A DNA stretch of 64,000 nt from Diphasiastrum complanatum. Its lineage: Eukaryota > Streptophyta > Lycopodiopsida > Lycopodiales > Lycopodiaceae. Both the position numbers and the translations under genes were made by a program. The notes beneath the pieces were generated by a model. It did no database searches. It was given only the letters and a program-made list of their open reading frames with translations, and was not told the DNA's origin. Location of the stretch: contig CM055096.1 of the NCBI GenBank assembly GCA_029204225.1, forward strand, positions 46,819,079-46,883,078. Reading direction: 5' to 3'. Numbering within the stretch: the first letter of the stretch is position 1; each line of letters opens with the position of its first letter. Below, piece after piece: positions 23,664-34,259 of this stretch.

Positions 23664-24640
23664 GTAAAATCACAATGTCACATTTTTTTGCTTTTTCAAA
23701 AGAGCCTCAAATGTTAAGAAAATGACTTTGGCAAAGTGTGGGGGAATCCTAAATGAGATTTAAGGGCATCTTCTTTTTCACAAAAACCCAACAGTGTCCT
23801 ATTTTAGCTCATTTCTGTAGAGCTATAGTTTTGGTTCATTTATGCAGACAGAATGATTACGGCCAATTTCACCGCTTATCAACAATCAATGATAAAAAAC
23901 CGGATATATGCCAGTGGATCACCAGCCAACTAGCGATCGCATTTGACGACCTAATTTCTTAGTATAAATAGCTGTTCATATTCATACATTCTTCAAGTTA
24001 TGATCAAGGATTTGAATAGTTAGCTCTCTCTCTTTCTCAAGCATGTAAACTTGAACACTCCTGAGCATTCTAGCTCACTTCATAGAGTTGTTTTAGAGAT
24101 TGTTATTGCACTATTGCTTATCAGCATTGCACTTAATTCAGACTTTCATTTTAGCCGCTCAGAGATAGCATAGAGTATGCGGCTTCGATCCACAACTTAT
24201 TGTACTCATTTACTTCTATTACGTTTTCATATTGAATCAATACTATCCTTTATTGCGTTTAGTTTTCGTCTCAAAATATATGTGTTTTTGTATTTCTTCA
24301 CGACTAATTCACGAACAATTTGCGACTAATTATTTGTCTGATAATTTTTTATGCTTAATTGTTTGGCTACGTAATCACTGTAGTACTGGCGATTTCAAAG
24401 TTAGTTACTATAAGTTCAAACGTGATTTCTATCACTGTTGTTTTGTTTGAAATTGATAGGCGTAGTCATGCATTGGAAAGATGAAGATAGTTTATTTCGC
24501 CATGCACAAAAAGTTTTCTTTCTAGACACTCGAATTATTTTCATTCGTTTCTTTTTCGAGTTCGTTTCTTTTCGAGCTAGACCTACCTTCTGCACACCAC
24601 TTTCTGACATTATCATTCTATTATTGGTTCTCTCATATAT
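23664..24640. other. No gene recognised, possible leader of family-Z copia
   Basis: AT-rich with no domain. It should hold the family-Z 5' leader and LTR (minus), but no tRNA-Met complementary site was seen. Confidence 0.25.
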
Positions 24641-25241
24641 GCCATGATATATACTAGACCTAACATTGCTTATTCAGTTAGTACACTAAGCCACTACATG
24701 TCAAATCTAGGTTTCATTCATTGGAAATCTCTACTCAGATTTCTTTGATATTTATAGTCGACAAATAATAATTGCATTTGGTATGGTGGAAATTTGAATG
24801 ATAATTCGAATGACCATCTTGATCTTCTTCAAGGTTTTATAGATGCAGATTGGGTTGGAGTTGTTGATAGGAGGAAGATGACATTGGATATGTCCTTGTA
24901 TTCAACAAAGGTCCTGTCTCTTGGAAATACAAAAAGAAAAATTCAACTGCATTATTTTCGACAGAGGCCAAATACATTACTGCAAAAAAAGTCAAGCAAT
25001 TTTCATTTTTTGTGACAATCAAAGTATAATTGCTTTATTTATTGATATTAGGTACCATTCCCAGAGCAAGCATCTTGAGATAAAGTTTAATTTTGTTAGA
25101 GACAAAGTACTTGAAAGGGAAATCATTCTAATATTTTGCAAAACAGAACTTATGACAACGGATATATTTACTAAAGCATTATCATTCGACAATCATTCTA
25201 AGTATAGCAGTATGCTCAATTTGACACCTCAATTTTTATGA
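24640..25241 (+). pseudogene. Copia RNase H fragment, degenerate
   Basis: Reads RPNIAYSVSTLSHYMSN-like sequence, then GFIDADWVGVVDRRKMT, CDNQSIIALFID and KHLEIKFNFVRDKVLE, ending TTDIFTKALS and a TGA at 25239. Several frameshifts are needed. The RNase H glutamate segment (STEAEY in relatives) is scrambled. No RT catalytic motif is left. Confidence 0.85.
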
Positions 25242-25249
25242 GTTTGGGA

Positions 25250-26330
25250 GTGTTAGATTTCATTTCTTAAATCATTTTGTAATGTGGAACTACTTTGCAG
25301 GTTTACTCGCATTGTCGAGACAATGTCGACGGTTTCGAGAACGTCTAAAAAAATACACATATTTTTTAGACATTGTCGAATAGACCTAACCGATTATTCA
25401 AGGGTTTCAAATAACAACTTCAGCAGATTTGATAGTGGAGTCTTATCCACTAGATATTTTGGGTCCAATTCCATAGCTCCATGTGGCAGCTTCCAGGTGG
25501 ATAACGACACATTTCGTTATTGATTGATTATTAATAAGCTATCATGATTACAGCTTTTGTAAGAGCAAAATTTATAGCAAATTAGATGCGCTATTATTAT
25601 AGTGCATCAGAGTACACAACAGATGTATATTTAGCAATATAGACTAAATTTCAACAATTCGACACATGACTTGTCTTGTTCTACCGTTTCTATTATTCAT
25701 GCTATTATGATCTGAGTTATGATAATTGGAAATGAAGCGATCTTTCTCTATCTTTCATTTTTCGCATTTGTCAATGATAATAAGTTGTATTAATGGTAGT
25801 ATCGAATTAGTTTTTTGTGATTACATTTACTATTGTATTTCAACAATCAAACTATCATTGTCGAATAGATATTCGACTCATATGCAGCTTATTTTCCAAT
25901 AGTTTAGGGGCTACATTCACCTACCATGGCATGTCAAGATGATATGACATCTTGGATATTGCAAATGAGGCATATCCAAAGTAATTCTATGTGTGGCGGC
26001 ATGGCACAACCTAGCAATGTATTTAGCCAATTTAGAAGTTTAGTGGAGGTTGATTTGAGGGGGCCTTTATACAGATAATGCTTGTAGCAAACTCACATTA
26101 ATTCTCACTATGGCAACCTACCAATGCTCAAAAAAAGCTTCCCCCAAATTGATTGTGGATTTGGCAATAGTTTGTCTTTAGAACTTTACCTCCCAAGAGT
26201 TATAGTTGCACCAAGGTAATTTTTAACCCTTAGAACCTCCCAGACTTACAACAAGAAAGATTGAATAGGTACATCAAACTACCAATCAGGTTTTGTTAGG
26301 GTATATCTTCCATCTTCAATCTCTCCTCAT
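25250..26330 (+). other. Probable copia 3' LTR start, then unassigned sequence
   Basis: GAGTTTGGGAG followed by TGTTAGATTTC is a usual polypurine-tract and LTR start after the RNase H fragment. The LTR end was not located. Nothing else is recognised to 26330; GTCGA words recur between 25300 and 25400. Confidence 0.4.
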
Positions 26331-26339
26331 CTATATTTG

Positions 26340-26670
26340 GACAATCATGTTTCATCAGTCTGGGTCCAGCTATCATGGTGTGGCTTTTTCTTTGCAGTCC
26401 ATCATTCGATACTGCTTTAGCACTTTCCAGACGTACTTTGACTGACTCAGATACATTTCTCTTCTGATTCGATTTCTTCTGATTTCCAGTCCAAGGAATT
26501 TTGTTGCTTCTCCTAGATCTATGATTTCATAACTTTTAGAAATTTGACTCTTCGTTTTCTTGATTAGCATCAAGGAATTTCCTATCACTAGGGAGTCATC
26601 TACAAATATAGTCAGAATCCCAAAAAAAATTCCTACTTCCTTTATATAGACATTACAGTCTGGTTTTGTA
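26340..26670 (-). pseudogene. Copia RT fragment (catalytic region)
   Basis: Minus-strand DCNVYIKEVG leads into LTIFVDDSLVIGNSL, the YVDD box with Phe for Tyr. SYEIIDLGEATKFLGLEI and YRMMDCKEKATP follow. It is cut off at both ends: on the right it meets a 138-base LTR fragment, on the left it fades near 26340. Confidence 0.85.
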
Positions 26671-26684
26671 GGAATGTAATCTGT

Positions 26685-26822
26685 CCAACCCGATGATCAC
26701 ATAGTTATTTGATTAGTTACAAGTCAATAAAAGGACTTTAGGCCTTTTTGCGGGGCTTTTAATGTTGCAGGGCCTAAATGTCAAGTTAGTGAATAAAGTT
26801 GGATTTCCCTCCAATTTAAGAT
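26685..26822 (+). repeat. Fragment of the ORF-X element LTR
   Basis: About 138 bases match 55073-55200 in the opposite orientation, including CACATAGTTATTTGATTAG, GGACTTTAGGCCTTTTTGCG and GTCAAGTTAGTGAATAAAG. In the second site this segment lies inside the LTR beginning at 55283 (minus). Here it replaces the central RT of a copia fragment. Confidence 0.85.
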
Positions 26823-27480
26823 CCATTGCTTGGATCCACTCCTCTTTTTGCCTTGTCTCAACTACACATGTAGAAATTGGCACACAACAAAGCTTGATCC
26901 CAAAAATGTTTAGGAAGATTTGCATCTAACCTCATGGCTTTGGCACCTTCACATAAGGTTCTATTTTTCCTCTCGGCCACTCCATTTTGTTATGGTGTCC
27001 ATGGGCTAGTGTACTCCCTCTTGATCCCATGCTCATCACAAAATGCCTTGAACTTGGTAGAAATATACTCACCACCATTTTCACTCGTCAAGCACATGAT
27101 CTTGGTAGAGAATTGGACCTCCCTTGAAATCTTGATCTTGACAAAGACATCATACACTTCATCCTTGCTCTTTAGTAGATATACCCAATAAAATCTACTA
27201 AACATATCAATAAAAGTTACATACATTTTAGAACCACCATTGCTAATTGTAGTAACACCATAAATATCTAAATGCACAATTTAAAAAGGCTTAGTAGATC
27301 TAGATGTATGTCTCTTATAAGTTAACCTATGTGACTCTGATAAAGCACTTTTCTCACAAACATGATTCATGCTAGTTTAGGATCTTGGAAGACCATACAC
27401 AACTTCCTTCCTTGCCATTACCTCCAATGACTTGAAGTTGAGGTGCCTCATCCTCTTGTGCCATACCTCTTGCATTGACA
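26823..27480 (-). pseudogene. Copia GAG-pre-integrase and integrase fragment
   Basis: Starts with EVWHKRMRHLNFKSLEV and a decayed linker, then the integrase core: Asp in VHLDIYGVTTISN, YVTFIDMFSRFYWVY, and Glu in NGVAERKNRTLCEGA. The second catalytic Asp is Glu (TSENGGEY). A stop lies before NGVAERK. The left end switches to the first residues of RT (QKEEWIQAMD) and then to the ORF-X-element LTR fragment. It probably belongs to the same copy as the RT piece at 26340-26670. Confidence 0.88.
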
Positions 27481-27597
27481 ATTGCTCCTTTTCCAAACAT
27501 ACAACTTGGTTAGCAACGACACAAGCATTAAGTTGAACAATTTACCTTGCATGTACCAGACCCGATTTGGCCTTCTATGTCTATGCTTTAAGCCAAT

Positions 27598-28165
27598 TCT
27601 CTTTGAATCCTGGCATGGCACATTGGCAAATGGCAAAACGAATTCTGCAATATCTGAAGGGTACCCAAAACATGGGATTAACGTACAAGGCAGACAAAGA
27701 AGACAAAAGATTCGAGCTGCATCACTACAGTGATGCAAGTTAGGTGAGTTGGAAAGACAACAACAAGTTCGTGACAGAGGATGTTCGATTGTGTGTAGAG
27801 TAGCAATTAGCTGGACATGCAAGAAACAAACCTTGGTGGCTCAATCCTCATGCGAAGCTGAATATGTTGCAGTTTCAAAGATGGCGAACGAGGTAGTATG
27901 GTTGTAGATGATGTTGGAAGCAGTTGGCATACCACAAAGAGAACCATGCATGATGATGATGGATTCTCAAAGTGCCATATATCTATCCCAGGATCCTGTT
28001 TTCCATTCAAAAACAAAATATATACCTCTGAAGTACCATCATATTCAAAATTTGATCTCGAAAGGAGAGCTCAAGGTTCAATACATAGAATCTAAAGACA
28101 TGATTGCAGATTTGCTCACTAAGTTGCTCGACAAACCACTCTTCGTAAGGCAAAGAAATTAAATA
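27598..28165 (+). pseudogene. Copia (family 6) RT end and RNase H
   Basis: Plus-strand HWQMAKRILQYLKGTQNMGL is followed by HHYSDASYVSWKDNNKF (RNase H first Asp), a damaged middle, MANEVVWL, MMLEAVGIPQRE, MMDSQSAIYLSQDPVFH (Asp) and KDMIADLLTKLLDKP. Frameshifts lie near 27740 and 27905, and a TAG sits at 27904. A second copy of this family, split by a nested element, lies at 33123-33201 and 38467-38704. Confidence 0.88.
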
Positions 28166-28192
28166 TACAAACTTGCAAGGTTCAAGAGTGAG

Positions 28193-28500
28193 TGTCAGAA
28201 ATTGTGAACTCCTGCAACTTTGTCGTGAAGGTGACGAAGCGAAACAAAACAAAGAGCGAACATACCCCGATTAGAAACCAAATTCCGAAGGGTCACAATT
28301 TCACAACAAATGGTAAACTCCAAAAAGCACGAATGTGAACACTATCGTATTTTTTGGGAATGAACATAAAAATGGGAACCTTTGCAATTAACCAAAACAA
28401 ATGGGTGTTAGTATTTTTGCAGTTTCGTGAGAGCTAGAACTTGCACATGGAACATAGAATATGGAATACGAAAAGTGTTGTACTTTTCGTATTTTTTGCA
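28193..28500 (+). repeat. 3' LTR start of copia family 6 (end uncertain)
   Basis: GAGTGAG then TGTCAGAAATTGTGAACTCC parallels GAGGGAG then TGTCTAAAATGGTGAGAACTC at 38715, after the same gene. Homology fades after about 60 bases. Confidence 0.5.
28465..28493. repeat. Perfect 12-bp hairpin
   Basis: AATACGAAAAGT and ACTTTTCGTATT are exact inverted copies separated by GTTGT, followed by a T-run. It has the shape of an intrinsic terminator, but in plant DNA it is more likely LTR secondary structure or a remnant of a small inverted-repeat element. Confidence 0.6.
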
Positions 28501-28559
28501 AAAGTTGCAAAGATCAACTCGTTCATTTTGCTCAGAAATTAGTCATAGTATTGCTTCAC

Positions 28560-29640
28560 CCTTGATCCATTTACTCTAGTATCGAGCAAATGACCTTCGA
28601 GGTCAGCTAACTATAAAGATCCGTTATTAAAAACTTCTATGACCTTATAGGGTCCCATCCATCTAGTATGTAGTTTTCTTGGAAACAACATGTGTCTATT
28701 ATCATATAGAAGCACATAGTCTCCACATTTAATTTTGATCTTTTTGATAGAATGATCAAATTTTTATTTTATTTTATTTTGCACCCTTTTAGTTTCGATC
28801 AAGGCTATCACTCGCTCGTGGAGGCTATCATTCTCGTCCATCCATTCCTTATTGATAATGTGGAATGTTGAAACCTTGAACTCAATGGGTAGTATGGGTT
28901 GCATTCCATATACAAGATAATATGGAGTCTGCTTGGTTGTAATCTTTTTGGTAGTACGGTATGCCCATAAGACTGATGGAAGTTTTCGGTCCCAATCGAA
29001 AGAATGTGTTTCCATTATCTTGTTCGGAAGCTTACACAAAATTCCATTAGCTCTCTCTGCAAGTCCGTTGGCTTTGGTATTGTATGGTGTGGTTTGTCTG
29101 TGGGTGATGGAAAAATATGATAATAGTGATTCAATGGTTTGGTTGAGGAAATGGATTCCCCTATCACTAAGTAGTCCTAAGGGACAACCATAGCAAGTGA
29201 TAATGTTTTGAAATAAAAACTTTGCTACTATTTTAGCATCATTTTTAGCAGTAGCTTCGGCCTCTACCATTTTGGTAGCATAGTCCGTCGCAACAAGTAT
29301 GTAACCTCTTCGGGTTTTATGAGTGGTTGGTTTAATAGGTCCTACAAAATTGATTTCCCATCTTTCAAAAGACACTAAGGGAATAATGCGTGTGAGTGGC
29401 CAGTGAGTTGCAAAGCTAGATTCTTCCATCATTTGACATGTATCACATCATTGGATAAAAGATGTAACATCTCTATAAACAGTAAAATCTGGTGTTCAAA
29501 ATTTTCCTAGCGGTATTTTTATGGGCATAATGTCCTCTCGAATCTTCTTCATGTAACGCGCGGATTACAGTAGTGACTTTGGTGGGTTCTAGACAATGAC
29601 GAAGATTATCGTCTGGCTCTAATTTATATAAAACCTTGTC
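28560..29640 (-). pseudogene. Ty3/gypsy (OTA type) integrase with zinc domain
   Basis: Minus strand from about 29640: YKLEPDD, then the zinc domain with LHEEDSRGHYAH and CDTCQMM, then a 222-codon core frame with RGYILVATDYATKMVEAEA, LLSDRGIHFLNQ and NGLAERANGIL, and a C-terminal part with GDYVLLYDNRHM and PYKVIEVF. The second Asp and the Glu are present but the first Asp is Asn (WEINFVGPI), the same change as in the integrase at 14.2 kb. Frameshifts fall near 29450 and 28765. It is probably a relative of the 12.7-15.1 kb element. Confidence 0.92.
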
Positions 29641-29716
29641 AATAATTGTATATGGTCCTACTTTTGCAAGAAAAACAGTTTTTTACTATTTATTAAAATG
29701 ATCGGGATAAATCTGA

Positions 29717-29807
29717 TCTTGTAGAAAATTAATGATGTCAGTATAGATGGATGATTATGCCTATCTTGTAGAAAATTAATGATGTCAGTGTAGATGGATG
29801 ATTATGT
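29717..29807. repeat. 47-bp tandem duplication
   Basis: A unit beginning TCTTGTAGAAAATTAATGAT is repeated after 47 bases with only one or two differences. It lies in the gypsy linker between RNase H and integrase. Confidence 0.9.
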
Positions 29808-30019
29808 GCTCATCAAAAAATTTGTCCGAAATTGGTTCTATTTGATTTTTAGTCTGGAGACATGATATGTAATTAACATTCTAATGATCCTTACCTCTCC
29901 TTAACTCTACTTCATAGTCAAATTCATTTAACAACAAAACCATTATAGATTAAACTCGAAATACTCATTAGTAAATGATAAATTAGATAGATGCCTAGAG
30001 CAGGAATTATATACCCTGT

Positions 30020-30562
30020 TCTGAGTAGCGAATGGGTATCATCTATAGTAATAGTACCCAAAAAAAGACAAGTGCCTGTATTGACTATCTTTGCTACGGA
30101 TAGAAGATCTTTGTCAAAAGTAGGGACATAGAGAACTTCCTCCAGTTTCTTGTCACCCTAATTCGTGTCCAGCCATAGTACACCAGTTCCATCAACCATG
30201 TGCTTAGAACCATCTCCAAATATAATGAATCTCGAATAGTTCATCTTCTTGTACTCGAGCAATATTTGTTTCGAGGAAACAAAATGTTAGGTGGCTCCCG
30301 AATCAAGTACTACTTCTTGAATTTTAGAATCTGTTGAACAACATTGATCAGCACTAACATAAGCTACTAAGTTTCTTGTCATCCTATCTTCTGCTGCTCT
30401 GGAGCATTCTGCTTTGTCTTCGACATAGTTTGAATATGAAGGTTCGCTTCGATTCTGCTCCTTTTTGTTTCTGGGATTCTGATAACAGTCTACTGCTGCA
30501 TGACCCCGTTTATGACAATGAATGCATTCAATCTTTGGATTTAACCAAGACTTATCACACAC
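30020..30562 (-). pseudogene. Copia family-Z-like gag knuckle and protease fragment
   Basis: The minus strand begins within gag at SWLNPKIECIHCHKRGHAAV (one full zinc knuckle) and reaches the protease with VVLDSGATSHFVSS, an intact DSG. FIIFGDGSKHMVDGTGVLW and EEVLYVPT follow. It stops near 30020. The right edge is fused to the RT of the next copy (junction near 30560), so gag follows RT in a head-to-tail recombinant. Confidence 0.88.
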
Positions 30563-31240
30563 ACAGCTACAATGGTGATCTTCCCATCTGTAATTCTTGC
30601 ATAGACATTGGAATCAGCCATTAGTGGCTTGAATCCTAAGTATTTCAGGGCTTGATCTTTCTTCTTGTGACATTGTCGCGCTGACTGCTTCAGACCATAG
30701 ATACTCCTATGCATTCTGCATGCATAAGTAGTAAGTGAATTCGAGATATAGCCTGGGGGTTGATCCATGTAGACTTCTTCATCTAGCTCACCATGCAAGA
30801 AGGCTGTCTTCTCGTCTACACTATGAATCCTGAGATCATAAGCAGCTGCATATGCAAATAGTAAACATAGGGACGAATGTTTCACAACAGGAGAGAAGGT
30901 CTTAGAATAGTCAATACCATATCTCTGAGAGATCCCCTTCGCTACAAGTCTTGCCGTTACTTTGAGACATCTCCATCCGGTCCATACTTCAGCTTGTATA
31001 CCCATTTGCATTTTACAGTCTTACGCTTATCTAGTAATGGCTGTAATGTCCATACCTAGTCCTTCCTCATGGATTCTATCTCCCCATTCATGGCTTGGAT
31101 CCATTTGTCCTTCTCTGGACATTCAGCTGCTTCCTCGAATGTCTGTAGTTTGTCACTGAATCTATAAAATTTTTCTGATGTGGAAACTGAACTGCCTGAC
31201 ACATATCTTGCTGGCGCTCTTCATTGTCTTGTTGACCTTC
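30563..31240 (-). pseudogene. Copia family-Z (copy 2) RT
   Basis: Contains [79 protein letters not shown] and VTDGKITIVAV-like sequence, ending just before where YVDD should be. This copy keeps the LLFAYAAAYD segment that copy 1 has lost. Frame changes near 31000 and a stop near 30950 disable it. Confidence 0.9.
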
Positions 31241-32525
31241 TATGAGATCCTCCTAGAACTACAATGCCTTTGCCTTTATTTGCTCTGCTAGGTCTAGAAC
31301 CATTTCGATTTACAAGTACTGTAGCAGTAGGTTGCCTCTCGAAACTTTCTTCGTCTGATTCGTCACTTGAATGCAAAGCGACTCGAACATCTTCGTCTGA
31401 GTGTTTGTCCTCTACTCCCTCTGTCACAGTTGGCAGATCATAGTACTGTCTTTCAAGAACTTCATAGTTGATAGGATCATCGTTATGCTCTCATCAGATT
31501 TGACATCTCTGACTGTCTTCACAATGTTTGTCTCTGGCATATAGACTCTGTAGTATGATGAATTATTGTCATATCCCACAAGATATCGCTGTTCAGCTTT
31601 CTCATCAAGCTTCTTTCGAAGCTTATCAGAAACATGTATATAAGCTGCACAACCAAAGATACGGATGTGAGTCAGATTGGGTTTTCTACACCACCATAAT
31701 TTGTGTAGTGTCATGTGAGGAACACCAGACTTTTCTGTCCTGTTCCAGAATGTAAACAGTTGTAGCTACTGCTTCAGCCCACAGTACTCTTGGAGCTTTT
31801 GAGTAGGCCATTATGCATCTGACAGCTTCCATTAGAGTCCTATTCTTTCTTTCTGCGACACCATTGTGCTGCGGTGTGTAAGATGCAGTCCTTCTGCCAC
31901 GATCATTGTAGAAGTTAGTGAATCGATTCGAGATGTATTCTCCACTTCGATCTGTTTTGATCTACTTGACTTTGTTACCGGTGCATCTTTTGCCCAGTTC
32001 ACATACTCTGTGAATCTGTCAAATGCTTCTAATGTATTGTGAATAAAATAGACTATGACAAATTTACTATAATCATCAATAAAGGTAATGTAATATTTTG
32101 AGCCTCCTACTGAGATCACATTGAAAGGTCCACAAATATCAGAATGCAGTAACTCCAAAATCTTGGTCGTTTTGTAGGAGTCCTTGACAAATGGAGTGCA
32201 TGACATCTTACCCTTCAGATATGCATCACATGTCATCGAACTGGTTGCATTCGAGATGTTCACCCCTGTGATTGCTCCATGATGGCTTGCTTGATATAGT
32301 GTCCTTGAATTCATATGGCATAGTCTTCTATGCCATAGAGTGTTTGGCAAATCATCATGAGTCTGATGCACTTGATCTGCAAACAGACATATCTTCAAGT
32401 GATACAGGTTGCCTTTTTTTTTTTTCTTGAGTGATGAGCATACTGGTACTTGCATCAACAACATTGCATGCTTTGTCTGAGAATGTCACACGCATCCCTG
32501 CATCAGCTATTTTTGCCATTGATAG
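31241..32525 (-). pseudogene. Copia family-Z (copy 2) integrase
   Basis: GAG-pre-integrase reads LWHRRLCHMNSRTLYQ. The core has LLHSDICGPFNV (Asp), then a frameshift near 31980 before the second Asp region, and SQKERIGL in place of the ERKNRTL helix in the first frame. The C-terminus, WWCRKPNLTHIRIFGCAAYI, is read in another frame. A Lys-rich run at about 32415 comes from an inserted T/A homopolymer. Close to copy 1 throughout. Confidence 0.9.
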
Positions 32526-33122
32526 CAAGTCCTACTGTAGTGTAGGCACAAACAAAACATCTTCGAGTCATCTGTCTCTGCCATTTGTGTTGAGCCACAG
32601 TGAACCAATACCATTCACTTGATGTTTTGATCCATCTCCAAGAACAATAAATCTTGATGGATCTGCACTTCAAAAATCAGACAGGATTCTACTTGATGTA
32701 ACGAAGTGTGAGGTAGCTCTTGAGTCAAAGATTATCTCCTGTGTGTTAGGTTTTGACACTGCACACATGTTTGCACATGCAGGAGGTCGAATTACCATGA
32801 TTTGATCTTTGTTTTCCCATTTTCAAGCTCTCTGGCTCCTCAACATAGGATGAACTATTATTGTTCTCCTATCTACTTTGAGCTGATTTGTTACTTGGGT
32901 TCAGGTGGCAGTCCATGGCTGCATGACCTTTCTTGTGGCAGTGGATACACTCAATTTTTAGATTAAGCCATCATGAATCGACATAATGTCCTTCACATTT
33001 GCATCTCACGTAGGTCTTCTTGTCTCCACTTTGATGTTTTGACCTTTCTTTGTTCTTCCATTTGCCTTTGTTGGTTCCTTCTGCTTGCTGATCACAATCC
33101 TGCTTTCGTGACTCCCTCTTAG
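32526..33122 (-). pseudogene. Copia family-Z (copy 2) gag C-terminus and protease
   Basis: Knuckles CVRC-like YVRCKCEGHYVDS (damaged) and CIHCHKKGHAAMDC are followed by IIFDSRATSHFVTS, with DSR again in place of DSG as in copy 1. FIVLGDGSKHQVNGIG follows. Stops separate the pieces. The right end is cut at 33122, where plus-strand family-6 RNase H begins. Confidence 0.87.
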
Positions 33123-33201
33123 GCGAATGAGGTAATATGGTTGCAGATGATGCTGGAAGCAATTGGCATACCACAAAGAGAACTATGCACGATGATGATG
33201 G
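33123..33201 (+). pseudogene. Copia family-6 RNase H, left half (split by nested element)
   Basis: Encodes ANEVIWLQMMLEAIGIPQRE and MMMM, matching 27865-27975, and is interrupted at GATGG by the LTR element. The right half resumes at 38467. Confidence 0.9.
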
Positions 33202-34033
33202 TGTGGAAAAAGTACAAAAAGGACCAAGAGTGGATCCTAATCTGATCCTCAAGAGGGATTGGTTGTCAGATTACTTGATCTATCAATCTACTTCAGATTA
33301 AGATCAATCTAGATCAATTCTAGACACAAAATTCTAACAAGAACAATCATTAATTGAAGGTAAGTGTACTTTATGGTTTCTCACGTGTGAAAAACTGTCT
33401 GAGTACAGACTCCAACCTGAAAATCAAGTACACATTGATAGAACCTCAAAACAATCAAAACAAATGTAGACAAATGGAGAGAATTACTCAAAATTGCTTC
33501 CAAAACCAAGATTGGTGTCTCACACTGATTATGGCCAAATGTGGCTCTATATATATAATAAGTGGGATCTCGTGGTACTGATCATCCCTCTGATCCCACA
33601 TGTGTGAAGGTGCTTTGTCATATGATGATTCATCATGCAAAACTGACACTTAAACAAAACCTTCTATTTTGAGCACTTTTGGTCCATTTTCCTTCTATAT
33701 GGAGATCTACTTGGAAATCTTCTAGAGGTCAAAATTCGCCTACTTCAGCTTATTCCACACAGGTGAGATGTCCTCTACACATGTGATATGACACCTAACC
33801 AAAGGATGTGGCTCATGCAATCAATAGATTGATGCCATGTGTCATATGGCTAGAAAACTAGTTTTTGGCCTTTTTAGCTACTAGAACTTTAATTAAATCA
33901 TATGTACAACCTATATGATTATGGTACATGACAAGTACACTATTTTCACACCTGGGAACAGGCTCCACACATGTGTGTTTATCTATATACAAGATTTTTG
34001 GTCTCTACCAAGCTTAAGTTTGCATTTTTCACA
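33202..34033 (-). repeat. 3' LTR of nested element
   Basis: 832 bases, nearly identical to 37635-38466, bordered by GATGG on the left and the polypurine tract on the right. Confidence 0.95.
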
Positions 34034-34047
34034 CTCCTCCTCAAAAA
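34034..34047 (-). other. Polypurine tract of nested element
   Basis: Minus-strand TTTTTGAGGAGGAG, directly against the LTR start TGTGAAAAATGC. Confidence 0.85.
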
Positions 34048-34259
34048 TCTAGCTTGATGGAAAACATGATGATCTTGAACTTGACTCCATGGGCTAAATT
34101 GGTCTTTGCTGGTTCAAAAGGTGTAAAGATCAGCCAATGAGCTTGATGTTGGTCTGAAATCACCATATTCATGATAGTGCTTCTTTGATGTTGACATCTT
34201 TGATGAACTTGAGAGCTTTGCACCATCCTAGCACCTCCAAAATTGATTCCTTCCAAATT

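Noticed and set aside
28465-28493. Hairpin plus T-run as a bacterial-type terminator
   Set aside because: The surrounding DNA is plant nuclear retroelement sequence, so intrinsic termination is not expected.
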